The position numbers and the translations under genes were made by a program. From contig MKSF01000013.1 in NCBI GenBank assembly GCA_001897155.1, forward strand, positions 186,001 to 250,000: 64,000 nt of DNA, written 5' to 3'. The notes under the pieces were generated by a model. It did not search any database, was not told the origin of the DNA, and worked only from the letters and a program-made list of their open reading frames with translations. This document shows, one piece after another, positions 17,828 through 26,684 of this stretch. This DNA is from Bacteroidetes bacterium 47-18. GTDB taxonomy: Bacteria; Bacteroidota; Bacteroidia; Chitinophagales; Chitinophagaceae. How positions within the stretch are numbered: the first letter of the stretch is position 1; each line of letters begins with the position of its first letter.

Positions 17828-18295
17828 TTAAATCTTGAAGTGGGAGAATGCTTTATTCGCTTCGGCCATACGGTGTGTATCCTCTTTCTTTTTGAAAGCG
17901 CCACCTTCACCTTTGGAAGCTGCGATGATTTCATTGGACAGCTTGTCTGCCATAGTCTTACCATTACGGTCACGGCTATAACGGATCAGCCACTTCATGC
18001 TTAAGGAGATCTTCCTGTCAGCACGAACCTCTGAAGGGATCTGGAAAGTGGCACCACCGATACGACGGCTTCTTACCTCTACGGCAGGAGTTACGTTCTG
18101 TAATGCTTTTTTCCATACTTCATAGCCATCTTCACCGGTAGCGTTAGCTACTTTATCTATTGCTGTATAGAATATATTGAATGCAACTGTTTTTTTACCG
18201 TCCCACATCATTGTGTTAACAAAACGGGTCACCAGTCTATCATTGAACTTTGGATCTGGGGCCAAAGGTAATTTCTTTGCTTGCGCCTTTCTCAT
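17828..18295 (-). CDS. rpsG: 30S ribosomal protein S7
   Basis: Primary 16S rRNA-binding protein that nucleates the head of the small subunit. The 155-residue length and the sequence are standard ([50 protein letters not shown]). It lies 38 bp downstream of rpsL. In most bacteria fusA follows in the str operon; here a terminator follows instead and the next gene is porU. Confidence 0.98.
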   Translation of the reverse strand: MRKAQAKKLPLAPDPKFNDRLVTRFVNTMMWDGKKTVAFNIFYTAIDKVANATGEDGYEVWKKALQNVTPAVEVRSRRIGGATFQIPSEVRADRKISLSMKWLIRYSRDRNGKTMADKLSNEIIAASKGEGGAFKKKEDTHRMAEANKAFSHFKI

Positions 18296-18333
18296 GACGA
18301 GTATGCTTTTTAATTATATGGAAATATTATTAA

Positions 18334-18714
18334 TTATTTTTTCGGTTTTTCTTTCTTGGTACCGTATTTGGAACGTGATTGCTTACGATCTTTAACACCG
18401 GCAGTATCCAATGCGCCACGAACGATATGGTAACGTACACCTGGTAAGTCTTTCACACGACCTCCGCGGATCAGCACGATAGAGTGCTCCTGCAGGTTGT
18501 GTCCTTCACCGGGAATATAAGCGATCACTTCTGTCTTGTTAGTCAATCTAACTTTTGCTACTTTACGTAAAGCGGAGTTAGGTTTTTTAGGTGTGGTAGT
18601 ATACACACGGGTGCAAACACCTCTGCGCTGAGGACACTCGTCCAATGCCGGAGATTTGGATTTAGCTTTGATTTGCGTACGTCCTTTACGAACTAATTGT
18701 TGAATAGTAGGCAT
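18334..18714 (-). CDS. rpsL: 30S ribosomal protein S12
   Basis: S12 sits at the decoding centre and affects accuracy; it is the classic site of streptomycin-resistance mutations. The 126-residue protein is intact, with [32 protein letters not shown] and the [18 protein letters not shown] loop. The lysine of PKKPNSA equivalent to E. coli K42 is present. A well-formed promoter lies upstream. Confidence 0.98.
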   Translation of the reverse strand: MPTIQQLVRKGRTQIKAKSKSPALDECPQRRGVCTRVYTTTPKKPNSALRKVAKVRLTNKTEVIAYIPGEGHNLQEHSIVLIRGGRVKDLPGVRYHIVRGALDTAGVKDRKQSRSKYGTKKEKPKK

Positions 18715-18742
18715 TCTCTTTCCTTTAATTTTTTTTGGACTG

Positions 18743-18773
18743 CAAAGTTACAACTCTTTTTATAATGACCAAC
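18743..18773 (-). promoter_or_regulatory. Promoter of rpsL-rpsG
   Basis: On the minus strand GTTG (18770-18773) and TAACTTTG (18743-18750) are separated by exactly 19 bp, a close match to the Bacteroidota TTTG-N19-TAnnTTTG consensus. The box lies 28 bp from the rpsL ATG. Confidence 0.75.
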
Positions 18774-18976
18774 TATTTGTCGAGGTTTTTTACTGTACTT
18801 GTAATAATGCAATCACTAAACCTTAAAAATTATGAAGGGCAAAATTACATTAATTTTTCAAAATAAAAATTTTTATTTGTAAAATATTTTAAAATCCCCT
18901 CCGGGACAACACACATAAGGCCGCCGGAATTTTTAGTAGCGATATATATTGTATTTTTACCCTGAATTTGTAACCT

Positions 18977-20662
18977 ATGAAACGGAAACTGTATTTACTG
19001 CCGCTGCTGCTGGCCTCCTGCTGTACCCCGCTCCTGGGACAGGATGCCTATATGCCGCTCAACAGCGAAGAATATCACCTGTACCACCGGCTGGAAGCCA
19101 TCTCCGGCAGGCTGAACCCGGCAGAAGGCGGCTCCTACCTTCCTCTCGGCAGGAAGACCGGGGCAGATTTCTTCAACCATATTAAAAGGTCCACCATACA
19201 GTTCGGAAGATATACCCTTTCCGGCAGGGACCAGTACCAGATAGACAGGGCCATCGGCATCAACGGGGAATGGACGGAAGACGCCACCGGCATGGACGGG
19301 GCGAGGCCTTCCAAAAGGCCGGTGCTCCGGTATTTCTATACCACGAAGGAAAACCTGCTGCATTACCATGGCGATGATTTTTTCGTGGCCGTGAACCCGG
19401 TGCTTTACCTGAATGCAGGCCTGGATATCACCCCGGGAAGCAATACCCGGCAGCATACGTTCACCAATTTCCGCGGCGGGGAGATCAGGGGCAGGATCGC
19501 CAACCGTATAGGGTTCTATACCCTGCTGGGCGATAACCAGGAACGGCCTTTTGTGAATGTCGGCAACTGGGAGACCCGGTATAAGTCCTTCCCCGGCAAC
19601 GATTTCTACAGGAGGCTGGATAACGGCACCTTTGACGCCTTCGTAGGAAGGGGCTATTTTACGGTGGATATCGTCCCCCGGCATTTCAAGCTGGCGTTCG
19701 GGTACGACAAGCAATTCATCGGCAACGGCATCAGGAGCTTGGTACAGTCCAACGAGACCGCGGCCGGTACCTTCCTGAGGCTGCAGACCAATATCGGCGG
19801 CTTCCAGGTGGACAATCTCTACCAGGAGCTGGTGAGCGACTTCGCCGGGCTGGGCAATGACGACAGGCTGCCTCGCAAATATGCCAGCTTTCACCAGGTA
19901 AGCAGGAACATCGGCAGCAGGCTGAGCATAGCCCTTTTTGAAAGCACTATGTACGGCGCGTCCAATGACTTCAAACTTACCAACCTGATCCCCGTCATAT
20001 ATGTCAACACCCTGATGAGAGCCCTGGAAGCACAGCAGAAAACCAGCCTGGGCCTGCAGTTCAAATACCTGCCGGCACGCAGCGTACAACTGTACGGCCA
20101 GGCGATGGCAGACCGGATCGACTTCCGGAAAGCTGCTGTCCCGACGGCTAAAAGCACGTTTGCGGCACAGCTAGGCGTCAGGTATTTTAATGCCTTTACC
20201 CTCAGCAACCTGGACCTGCAGGCAGAGGTGAATCATGTGTCTCCCTTTATGTACCAGTCCAACGAAAGGACGCAGAACCATACCCATTACAACCAGCCGC
20301 TGGCACACCCTATGGGGGCCGGCTTTACCGAAGTGATCGGCAAAGCGCGCTACCAGCCACATGCCAGGATATATATAGACGCCATCGGCAGCTTCTTTAA
20401 GGGGATCACCCCTGCCGTTCCTTTCAACAACGGCAGCAATATCCATATGACCTACCAGGAGTGGATAAGCGACCATCATATTGACTACCAGAAATACTAT
20501 ACCGGTGCCTATCTCAACGGCAATATCGCCTATGAGCTGTTCACCAATTTCTTCCTGGAAGCGGGAGGCACCTATACCAAAGGCCTGAACAGCAGCGGCG
20601 CCATCGCTTACGGCGGTCTCCGCTGGAACATCAGCCGGAAGCACTATATGCTTTATAACTGA
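18977..20662 (+). CDS. Outer-membrane beta-barrel protein, possibly RemB/Wzi-like
   Basis: A 561-residue protein with an N-terminal signal (MKRKLYLLPLLLASCCTPLL, then GQDAY). The body has many short amphipathic strands and conserved-looking pieces such as LRYFYTTKENLLHYHGDDFFV, GYFTVDIVPRHFKLAFGYDKQFIGNG and GGLRWNISRKHYMLYN. The general plan recalls gliding-related RemB and the capsule-assembly Wzi barrels of Bacteroidota, but that identification is tentative. It would sit in the outer membrane. The thioesterase gene begins 32 bp downstream and may be co-transcribed. Confidence 0.85.
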   Translation: MKRKLYLLPLLLASCCTPLLGQDAYMPLNSEEYHLYHRLEAISGRLNPAEGGSYLPLGRKTGADFFNHIKRSTIQFGRYTLSGRDQYQIDRAIGINGEWTEDATGMDGARPSKRPVLRYFYTTKENLLHYHGDDFFVAVNPVLYLNAGLDITPGSNTRQHTFTNFRGGEIRGRIANRIGFYTLLGDNQERPFVNVGNWETRYKSFPGNDFYRRLDNGTFDAFVGRGYFTVDIVPRHFKLAFGYDKQFIGNGIRSLVQSNETAAGTFLRLQTNIGGFQVDNLYQELVSDFAGLGNDDRLPRKYASFHQVSRNIGSRLSIALFESTMYGASNDFKLTNLIPVIYVNTLMRALEAQQKTSLGLQFKYLPARSVQLYGQAMADRIDFRKAAVPTAKSTFAAQLGVRYFNAFTLSNLDLQAEVNHVSPFMYQSNERTQNHTHYNQPLAHPMGAGFTEVIGKARYQPHARIYIDAIGSFFKGITPAVPFNNGSNIHMTYQEWISDHHIDYQKYYTGAYLNGNIAYELFTNFFLEAGGTYTKGLNSSGAIAYGGLRWNISRKHYMLYN

Positions 20663-20694
20663 CAATCTCTAACTATATATACAACTTGAAACCA

Positions 20695-21225
20695 ATGCAC
20701 GCAGACGGCAAAAAAGCAGCAGAATCCTACACGATTATGAGTGAGCTGATTCTCCCCAATGATACGAATACCCTCGGGAACCTGATGGGCGGTAAATTAA
20801 TGTACTGGATGGATATAGCAGGCGGCCTGTCCGCCATGAAGCACAGCAATGCCCAGGTAGTGACCGCTTCCGTAGATAATATTTCCTTTGCCAACCCGAT
20901 CAAGCTGGGACATCTCCTCACCATAGAGGCGCAGGTGACACGCTCCTTCAATTCTTCTATGGAGATCTACCTGAAGGTGTACGGCGAGGACCTGCAGACA
21001 AGGGACAGGTACCTGAGCAATGAAGCCTATATGACCTTTGTGGCCCTAGGCGCCAACGGCAGACCCAAGACCGTTTTACCGATCCTGCCTGAAACGGACA
21101 GCGAAATAGAAAAGTATAACGGTGCCCTAAGAAGGCGGCAGTTACGCCTGATCCTTGCCGGCAAGATGAAGGCCGATGACGCCAATGAGCTGAAAGCCTT
21201 ATTTGTGAATGACAGGTCACATTAG
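20695..21225 (+). CDS. Acyl-CoA thioesterase (hotdog fold, YciA/BACH-like)
   Basis: Hydrolyses acyl-CoA thioesters in the cytosol. The ~176-residue single hotdog domain opens with SELILPNDTNTLGNLMGGKLMYWMDIAGG, in which the N/D-containing loop and GG precede the central hotdog helix carrying the catalytic Asp region. FANPIKLGHLLTIEAQV follows. The C-terminal tail (ALRRRQLRLILAGKM) is typical. The start is taken as the ATG at 20695; an in-frame TTG at 20686 would add three residues. Preferred chain length cannot be deduced. Confidence 0.93.
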   Translation: MHADGKKAAESYTIMSELILPNDTNTLGNLMGGKLMYWMDIAGGLSAMKHSNAQVVTASVDNISFANPIKLGHLLTIEAQVTRSFNSSMEIYLKVYGEDLQTRDRYLSNEAYMTFVALGANGRPKTVLPILPETDSEIEKYNGALRRRQLRLILAGKMKADDANELKALFVNDRSH

Positions 21226-21252
21226 GCAGGCGGTACAACATAAATCCAAAAC

Positions 21253-21284
21253 ACAAGGGGCAGCTATTGATAGCTGCCCCTTGT
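21253..21284 (+). terminator. Hairpin after the thioesterase gene
   Basis: A perfect 14-bp stem (21253-21266 and 21271-21284) with a TTGA loop, GC-rich, 28 bp after the stop. It lacks a T run, so it may act as a weak or bidirectional terminator. Confidence 0.6.
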
Positions 21285-21288
21285 CGTG

Positions 21289-21387
21289 TCAAATGGAGCC
21301 TGTCGTGTCACATTGATCTTGTCGAAATGTGCTAAAACAAACAGCCCTGTCCATATTTCGACTTCGCTCCATATGACAGGGTTGTTT
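21289..21387. repeat. Dispersed intergenic two-hairpin repeat, copy A
   Basis: Related to the copy at 30659-30747. It contains TGTCAAATGGAGCCTGTCG, a 19-bp extra block, then AAATGTG and a long hairpin (21341-21356 with 21371-21385) around the shared core GCTCCATATGACAGGG. On the minus strand it reads GTCATATGGAGCGAAGTCGAAAT, the style of short interspersed repeat seen between genes in many Bacteroidota genomes. It lies between two convergent genes, so it may serve as a terminator. Confidence 0.75.
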
Positions 21388-21464
21388 ACTTGTCAGACAG
21401 TCTCCTGTCTTAATCAATATCTATACAAACCGGGGGAAATCCTGCAGGCTCGCTTACCGGCATA

Positions 21465-22691
21465 TTATTGCTGCAGGGTCTTAACGCTCCTGAACAGGCG
21501 GCTCCAGCGCAGGCCGTCAAAAATCCCGCCTTTATTAGTGCTGAACCAGACAAACGATGCTTTGCCCACCAGGTGATCTTCGGGAACGAAGCCCCAGAAA
21601 CGGGAATCCAGCGAATTGTGACGGTTGTCGCCCATGGCCCAGTAGTAATCCATCTTAAAGGTATATTCCGTGGCCGGCTGCCCGTTGATATAGGCAGTGC
21701 CGTTCTTTATTTCAAAAGTGTTGCTCTCATAGGTTTCTATACACCGGCGGTACATCAGTACATTTTCTGCCGTCAGGTTTATTTTCATACCTTTCTTAGG
21801 AATGGTCACGGGACCATAGTTATCCTGGTTCCAGGGGAAATACCGGGGATCATGAGGATACAGCGCATTACCCTGGGTCAGCTCCATAGGCATATCCGCC
21901 CCGTTGAACATAGAGTCCACGGCAGGCAGCTTCCTAAAGTGCTCCAGCACTTCCCCGTCCATTTCGTATTTCCGGAAAGGCCCCCTCATCTCGCGCTCAT
22001 AGATATTATGCTCCTCCAGGTAATCCCTGGCTATCTGGGCGCCGGGCTTCAGCCTGACCCAGTAAGGGCGGATGATATGTACGAACTGCTCTTCCTGCTG
22101 GTCATTGATATATACCGTACCTTCTTTGATCTGTATCTTATCGCCCGGCAATCCCATACACCTCTTAATATAGTTCTCCCGCTTATCCACCGGGTGGGTG
22201 ATGATCTTATACTGGCTCCGGATGACTTCCCGGCCATTGGGACCGGCGGATCTCACGGCCGCATAATAATCATGGGCACGCAGATCGGGATGATCGATCA
22301 CGGTATCATTATTGGGAAAATTGAATACGATGACATCGTACAGCTTCACTTCCCCGAAGCCAGGCAGGCGCCTGTATTTCCACTGTACGGCATCCGTATA
22401 GGACTTGCGGCCCAGGAAGCTGTTATGCACCAGCGGGATGGCCAGCGGCGTCTGCGGCAGACGCGGCCCGTAGGCCAGCTTGCTCACAAACAGGTAATCG
22501 TTCACCAGCAGCGTATTTTCCATAGACCCCGTGGGTATGGTATAGGCTTCTATTAAAAAAGTCCTGATAAGGGTAGCAGCCACAATGGCAAAGATCCCGG
22601 CGTCCAGCCACTCCCTGGTCTTGGATTTTTTCTTTTTTTCCTTATTGCCTTCAGCATTGTCTTGCTTCCTCCTCCAGAATTTCCAGTTCAT
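21465..22691 (-). CDS. lepB: Signal peptidase I
   Basis: Inner-membrane serine protease that removes signal peptides of Sec-exported proteins. From the ATG at 22691 the protein is 408 residues: a Lys-rich N-terminus, one TM helix (~residues 31-48), then the nucleophile S56 in IPTGSMENTLL. KRCMGLPGDKI with the general-base lysine region follows, and MGDNRHNSLDSRFWG near the C-terminus. It is longer than the E. coli enzyme because of an insertion of about 120 residues between the two catalytic boxes, which is common in Bacteroidota. The upstream in-frame ATG at 22766 would add 25 residues unlike the family. Confidence 0.95.
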   Translation of the reverse strand: MNWKFWRRKQDNAEGNKEKKKKSKTREWLDAGIFAIVAATLIRTFLIEAYTIPTGSMENTLLVNDYLFVSKLAYGPRLPQTPLAIPLVHNSFLGRKSYTDAVQWKYRRLPGFGEVKLYDVIVFNFPNNDTVIDHPDLRAHDYYAAVRSAGPNGREVIRSQYKIITHPVDKRENYIKRCMGLPGDKIQIKEGTVYINDQQEEQFVHIIRPYWVRLKPGAQIARDYLEEHNIYEREMRGPFRKYEMDGEVLEHFRKLPAVDSMFNGADMPMELTQGNALYPHDPRYFPWNQDNYGPVTIPKKGMKINLTAENVLMYRRCIETYESNTFEIKNGTAYINGQPATEYTFKMDYYWAMGDNRHNSLDSRFWGFVPEDHLVGKASFVWFSTNKGGIFDGLRWSRLFRSVKTLQQ

Positions 22692-22871
22692 ATAGTTTAA
22701 ATATCGGTAATAATTAATTGTGTGCGGTTCAGTAACCAGAGCGTAAAAATAATAACTTATTACCATTTAGCTGCACATATACGGTGAAATACCATATTTT
22801 TTCGTTGAATCCCTTGAATACTCCGCCGGAGTTTGTACATTTATTTTTCAAAAAACACAGTATTACAGATT

Positions 22872-23399
22872 ATGGCAGTATTACGCCCCTTTAACCTCAG
22901 GCAATGGATCGATGACAACCGTCATTTACTGAAGCCCCCCGTAGGCAACCAGCAGGTATATAAAGCCGCGGATGATTTTATCGTAATGGTGGTAGGCGGC
23001 CCCAACAGTCGCAAGGATTTTCATTATAACGAAACCGAGGAGCTGTTCTACCAGCTGGAAGGCGATGTGGTGGTAAGGATCATTGAAGACGGTAAGATTG
23101 TCCCTATTGAAATTAAAGAAGGCGATATGTTCCTCCTACCGGCCAGAGTGCCGCATTCCCCCCAGCGCGGTCCCAATACCGTAGGCCTGGTGATAGAAAG
23201 GGTAAGACCTGCGGATATGCTGGACAGCTTTGCCTGGTATTGCGAGCAATGCAGCAATAAGCTGTATGAAAAATTCCTGCCCGTAGCCGATATCGTCAAG
23301 GAGTTGCCTCCGGTGATGAACGCCTTCTATGAAAATGACGACCTCTGCACCTGTAAGCAATGCGGGCATAAGATGGAAAAGCCGCAGCTCCGGTCCTGA
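22872..23399 (+). CDS. nbaC: 3-hydroxyanthranilate 3,4-dioxygenase
   Basis: Opens the ring of 3-hydroxyanthranilate to 2-amino-3-carboxymuconate semialdehyde in the kynurenine pathway of tryptophan breakdown and NAD synthesis. The 175-residue cupin has the metal ligands H51, E57 and H95, the same spacing and numbers as the well-studied bacterial enzyme. It also has the second, rubredoxin-like metal site (C124/C127 and C161/C164). The ATG at 22872 gives the family-typical start MAVLRPFNLRQWID. No other kynurenine-pathway gene is adjacent. Confidence 0.96.
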   Translation: MAVLRPFNLRQWIDDNRHLLKPPVGNQQVYKAADDFIVMVVGGPNSRKDFHYNETEELFYQLEGDVVVRIIEDGKIVPIEIKEGDMFLLPARVPHSPQRGPNTVGLVIERVRPADMLDSFAWYCEQCSNKLYEKFLPVADIVKELPPVMNAFYENDDLCTCKQCGHKMEKPQLRS

Positions 23400-23484
23400 G
23401 TACCGCGGCGCGCTGCCCGAGTGGTATTTCCCGGAAGTCCGTCCGTTCCCGGCGCGGGTAATTTTTCCATATTTAAAAAATAAT

Positions 23485-23515
23485 TTTGTTTTTTATCACG
23501 GGGGAATTAATTTTG
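23485..23515 (+). promoter_or_regulatory. Promoter of the lysC leader
   Basis: TTTG at 23485-23488 and TAATTTTG at 23508-23515 are separated by 19 bp, an exact match to the Bacteroidota consensus. A second TAATTTTG overlaps at 23481-23488. The leader ATG is at 23539 and lysC starts at 23682, so the transcript would have a leader of about 160 nt. Confidence 0.75.
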
Positions 23516-23538
23516 CGTCCGAAATTAACAGTTTATTC

Positions 23539-23589
23539 ATGCAAATAAAGAAACACAATAAGATGATGAAGTGTATTACCCGGCGGTAA
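23539..23589 (+). CDS. Putative lysC leader peptide (16 residues)
   Basis: The short frame MQIKKHNKMMKCITRR has 15 residues after the start, and ten of them (4 Lys, 2 Met, 2 Ile, 1 Thr, 1 Asn) are amino acids made from aspartate, the pathway opened by the downstream gene. Its last codons and stop overlap the strand that can pair with the terminator arm. The peptide is too short for a function of its own; its translation is inferred to be the sensor of an attenuator. Coding status rests on codon content, position and the overlapping RNA structures. Confidence 0.6.
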   Translation: MQIKKHNKMMKCITRR

Positions 23590-23657
23590 TTCCTGTCTTT
23601 TATTGTGTTCTGGAAACTATAAATAAAGAAAGGCTTACCGTACCGGTAGGCCTTTTT
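23552..23657 (+). promoter_or_regulatory. Candidate transcription attenuator of lysC
   Basis: Three structures can form. (a) A terminator with arms AGGCTTACCG (23631-23640) and CGGTAGGCCT (23644-23653), followed by TTTTTT and extended by AA/TT pairs. (b) An antiterminator in which CCGG+CGGTAA (23580-23589, the end of the leader ORF) pairs with TTACCG+CCGG (23635-23640 and 23643-23646), 10 bp with a 2-nt bulge; it uses the left arm of the terminator. (c) A 10-bp stem AACACAATAA (23552-23561) with TTATTGTGTT (23600-23609) across the leader codons. Structures a and b exclude each other. A ribosome at the leader stop would mask 23580-23589 and favour termination; stalling at Lys or Met codons would free it. 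Confidence 0.65.
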
Positions 23658-23681
23658 TGATTATTGAATTATATACCTGAT

Positions 23682-24947
23682 ATGAAAATATACAAATTCG
23701 GAGGCGCTTCCATAGCCACACCTGCAGCAATGAAAAACCTGCTCAGCATTATCAAGAACGCTGACATTCCCCTGGTCATCGTGGTATCGGCCTTTGGCAA
23801 GACCACCAATGCACTGGAACAGATAGCAGCTGCTGCCAATGACGGCGATAAGGACAAGGCCCGGGAATTGCTGCTGCACATAGAGTTATCTCACAATAAC
23901 TATGCCCTGGAGCTGCTGGGGGAAGAAGGCTTCCAGCAACTGCTGCCCCGCCTGCAGGAATGCTATACCGAGATCCAGTGGGCCATAGATGACGGCGGCA
24001 TACAGAGCAAAGATTATGTATATGACCAGATCGTATGCGTGGGAGAATTATTATCCACCACCCTGTTTTCCGAATACCTGCGTTCCGAAGGCCTGCACAA
24101 CAAATGGCTGGACGCCCGGGATATGATCCGGACGGACAGCATCTACCGCGACCCGAACGTGGACCTGGAACTGTCCGGCACCCTCACCCGCAATATTATC
24201 CTGCCTGCCCTCCAGGAAGTGAAATATATCGTCACACAGGGCTTTATAGGCTGTACCGACGAAAATAACTCCACTACGCTGGGCAGGGAAGGCTCCGATT
24301 ATTCCGCGGCGCTTTTCGCCTATATGCTGGACGCCGTGTCCGTAACCATCTGGAAGGATGTAAAAGGCCTGTACAATGCCGACCCGAGGCTGTTCCCCAA
24401 TGCCGTACAGATAGATGAGATCACCTATATAGAAGTGATCGAGATGGCCTACTTCGGGGCGCAGGTCATCCACCCCAAGACCATCAAGCCGCTGGAGAAC
24501 AAAAATATCCCGCTGTATGTAAAGTGCTTCCTGGATGAGTCCATTAAAGGCACCTGCATCAAAAAAGAGATCGATGCCTACCAGTACCCTCCCATTATCG
24601 TGGTAAAAAAGAACCAGGTGCTGCTGAACATCCGGTCCCGCGACCTGTCCTTTATCACCGATGACAGCATCAGCAAGATCTACAACACCTTTGCGGCCCA
24701 CCAGATCAAGATCAACCTGATGCAGAATTCCGCCATCAATCTCCGCCTGGGCGTGACCTACGAGGCAGAGCGGCTCAAAAAGCTGGTGGACGTGCTAAGC
24801 AGAGACCATATCGTCACCCTGGACAAGGATGTGGAGATCCTTACCATACGTCACTATACCAATAATATACTGGAAGATGTGATGAGAGGCAAGCTAAGGC
24901 TGCTGGAACAGAAAACCCCCAATACCATAAGGGTGGTGGTACAATAG
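23682..24947 (+). CDS. lysC: Aspartate kinase
   Basis: Phosphorylates L-aspartate, the first step towards lysine, methionine, threonine, isoleucine and diaminopimelate. The 421-residue monofunctional enzyme starts with MKIYKFGGAS (ATP site), then VVSAFGKTTNALE, and TLGREGSDYSAALFAYMLDA with WKDVKGLYNADPR in the kinase domain. Two ACT domains occupy about residues 300-421, where feedback inhibitors bind. The ATG at 23682 was preferred to one at 23664 because the conserved KFGGAS begins there. The leader region upstream suggests attenuation by aspartate-family amino acids. Confidence 0.96.
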   Translation: MKIYKFGGASIATPAAMKNLLSIIKNADIPLVIVVSAFGKTTNALEQIAAAANDGDKDKARELLLHIELSHNNYALELLGEEGFQQLLPRLQECYTEIQWAIDDGGIQSKDYVYDQIVCVGELLSTTLFSEYLRSEGLHNKWLDARDMIRTDSIYRDPNVDLELSGTLTRNIILPALQEVKYIVTQGFIGCTDENNSTTLGREGSDYSAALFAYMLDAVSVTIWKDVKGLYNADPRLFPNAVQIDEITYIEVIEMAYFGAQVIHPKTIKPLENKNIPLYVKCFLDESIKGTCIKKEIDAYQYPPIIVVKKNQVLLNIRSRDLSFITDDSISKIYNTFAAHQIKINLMQNSAINLRLGVTYEAERLKKLVDVLSRDHIVTLDKDVEILTIRHYTNNILEDVMRGKLRLLEQKTPNTIRVVVQ

Positions 24948-24971
24948 CCGCAACGCTTTGACGGTCGTTTT

Positions 24972-25007
24972 CCAAAGTCGTCCCGGGCAGCCCCGGGACG
25001 ACTTTGG
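24972..25007. terminator. Strong GC-rich hairpin after lysC
   Basis: Perfect 16-bp arms (24972-24987 and 24992-25007) with a CAGC loop, 24 bp after the lysC stop. No T run follows on the plus strand; TTTT precedes it on that strand. Likely a terminator or 3' end stabiliser. Confidence 0.6.
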
Positions 25008-25198
25008 CCTGTACGGGCTCCCATTCCACAGCACAAACGGGCGGGGAAGCTACCGGAGATACCTTAAACTCTTTTTATTTAGGCCGGAAAGTGAGCAGAA
25101 TTCCTTAAAACTACCTACTTTTATCCGCCCGGACAGGTCAGGAAAACGGCAAAGGGTCATCCTGGCGTGAGATGCGGGCTATAAAATAAGGAACAAAC

Positions 25199-26197
25199 AT
25201 GAAAGTAGGACTTATCGGGAACGGAAGCTGGGCTACCGCGCTGGCCAAAATGCTGACAGGTAACGGTCATGAACTGCACTGGTGGATGCGGAATACGGAT
25301 GCCGTTCAGCATCTTACAGAAAAAAAGCATAATAAAGATTATCTCTCTTCGGTGTATTTCCCGGGACATATCCGGCCCACCACCTCGCTTACGGAAGTGA
25401 TCGCGGGCAATGACATCATACTATTCTGTACCCCTTCCGCCTTTATCCCGGATGTCCTGAAGCAGCTCTCACCGGATGCCCTGAAGCACAAAAAATGTAT
25501 TTCTGCCATCAAAGGGATCATACTGGATGAAAATTGCCTGCTGAACGATTACCTGCAGCAGCACTTTAATGTCGGCAGCGATGATTACGTTGCCATCACA
25601 GGTCCCTGCCATGCGGAAGAGGTAGCGCAGGAAAGGCTATCCTACCTTACATTTTCCGGCACCCATCCCGATACCGTGGCACAAATAGCGTCCCTGTTCC
25701 GGTGTGAATATATCAATACCACGCTCAACGCCGACCTCTGGGGCACACAGTACGCGGCGGTCTTAAAAAATATCTACGCCATCGGCGCCGGCATCGCCAG
25801 CGGGCTGGGCTACGGCGATAATTTCCTGAGCGTCTATACCACCAACTGCTTTAACGAGATGCATTATTTCCTGGAGCAGCACCATGCCCTGAAGCCCTGC
25901 TGCCACCACCAGGATCTTATCACCAGCGCTTACCTGGGCGACCTGCTGGTGACCTGCTACTCCACGCACAGCCGCAACCGGACCTTCGGAACGCTGGTGG
26001 GAAAGGGATATTTTGCCAGGAAAGCGGATTCTGAAATGAGCATGGTGGCCGAAGGGTATTACGCGGTCGAGGGCATGTACAATATCCTCAAACACCTGCA
26101 GATAGAGCTGCCCATTGTCCGGCACCTGTATGCTATCCTCCGGGAAGGCGCTTCCGCACAGGAAACCTTCTATACCCTGGAGCAGCAATTCAAATAA
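25199..26197 (+). CDS. gpsA: Glycerol-3-phosphate dehydrogenase [NAD(P)+]
   Basis: Reduces dihydroxyacetone phosphate to sn-glycerol 3-phosphate, the backbone for phospholipids. The 332-residue protein starts with the Rossmann motif GLIGNGSWATALA (GxGxxA-type with an Asn). It has FCTPSAFIPDVL, the signature ITGPCHAEEVAQERLS (canonical GPsfA-E varied as in Bacteroidota), and the catalytic lysine in AVLKNIYAIGAGIASGLGYGDN. The start follows the family N-terminus. It appears monocistronic between the lysC hairpin and a convergent gene. Confidence 0.95.
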   Translation: MKVGLIGNGSWATALAKMLTGNGHELHWWMRNTDAVQHLTEKKHNKDYLSSVYFPGHIRPTTSLTEVIAGNDIILFCTPSAFIPDVLKQLSPDALKHKKCISAIKGIILDENCLLNDYLQQHFNVGSDDYVAITGPCHAEEVAQERLSYLTFSGTHPDTVAQIASLFRCEYINTTLNADLWGTQYAAVLKNIYAIGAGIASGLGYGDNFLSVYTTNCFNEMHYFLEQHHALKPCCHHQDLITSAYLGDLLVTCYSTHSRNRTFGTLVGKGYFARKADSEMSMVAEGYYAVEGMYNILKHLQIELPIVRHLYAILREGASAQETFYTLEQQFK

Positions 26198-26287
26198 GCA
26201 AAACGTTTTCCAGTCCTGCTTTCCGATCCGGCTGACCGGGAACGTATATGCCGTTGCATGAAGCAGGCGGCCGGATAGCGGCAACGC

Positions 26288-26650
26288 TTAGCTCAGCAGC
26301 ATACTTGTGAGGAACACCCCTAATATGATACAGCAGATCACTATATACAGGGTATTTTTTTTCAACAGGAAATCGGCCAGGTAGAATATTACCTTTACTA
26401 TGGGGATGCTGATCAGCAGCAACAGCCCGAGGGTCATTACGCCATAGCCTCTCAGGTGCGAAAGGTCATCAAGGAAAGCGGGAAAGCTGAACGCAAAAGC
26501 AGGGGAAAAGGCTGCATAATCAGCGGGGTGCTGCTCTGTAGTGTACAGGATCATACCCGCCAGCGTCACAATGATGGCGGCATACTTCAGCCATCTGCTC
26601 ACCGTTACGCCTAAAATCTCTACTTTTGAAGCCCGGATATTATTTCCCAT
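26288..26650 (-). CDS. DUF1634-type inner-membrane protein
   Basis: A 120-residue protein with three predicted TM helices (about residues 22-40, 72-92 and 100-118). The pattern, an RW-starting first helix, then GYGVMTLGLLLLISIPIVKVIFYLADFL, matches DUF1634 membrane proteins, which often occur next to TSUP-type transporters; none is seen here. Function unknown. It is divergent from maf, with 34 bp between the start codons. Confidence 0.8.
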   Translation of the reverse strand: MGNNIRASKVEILGVTVSRWLKYAAIIVTLAGMILYTTEQHPADYAAFSPAFAFSFPAFLDDLSHLRGYGVMTLGLLLLISIPIVKVIFYLADFLLKKNTLYIVICCIILGVFLTSMLLS

Positions 26651-26684
26651 ACCTGCGCAAAGGTAATAAACATTTTGTCATACC

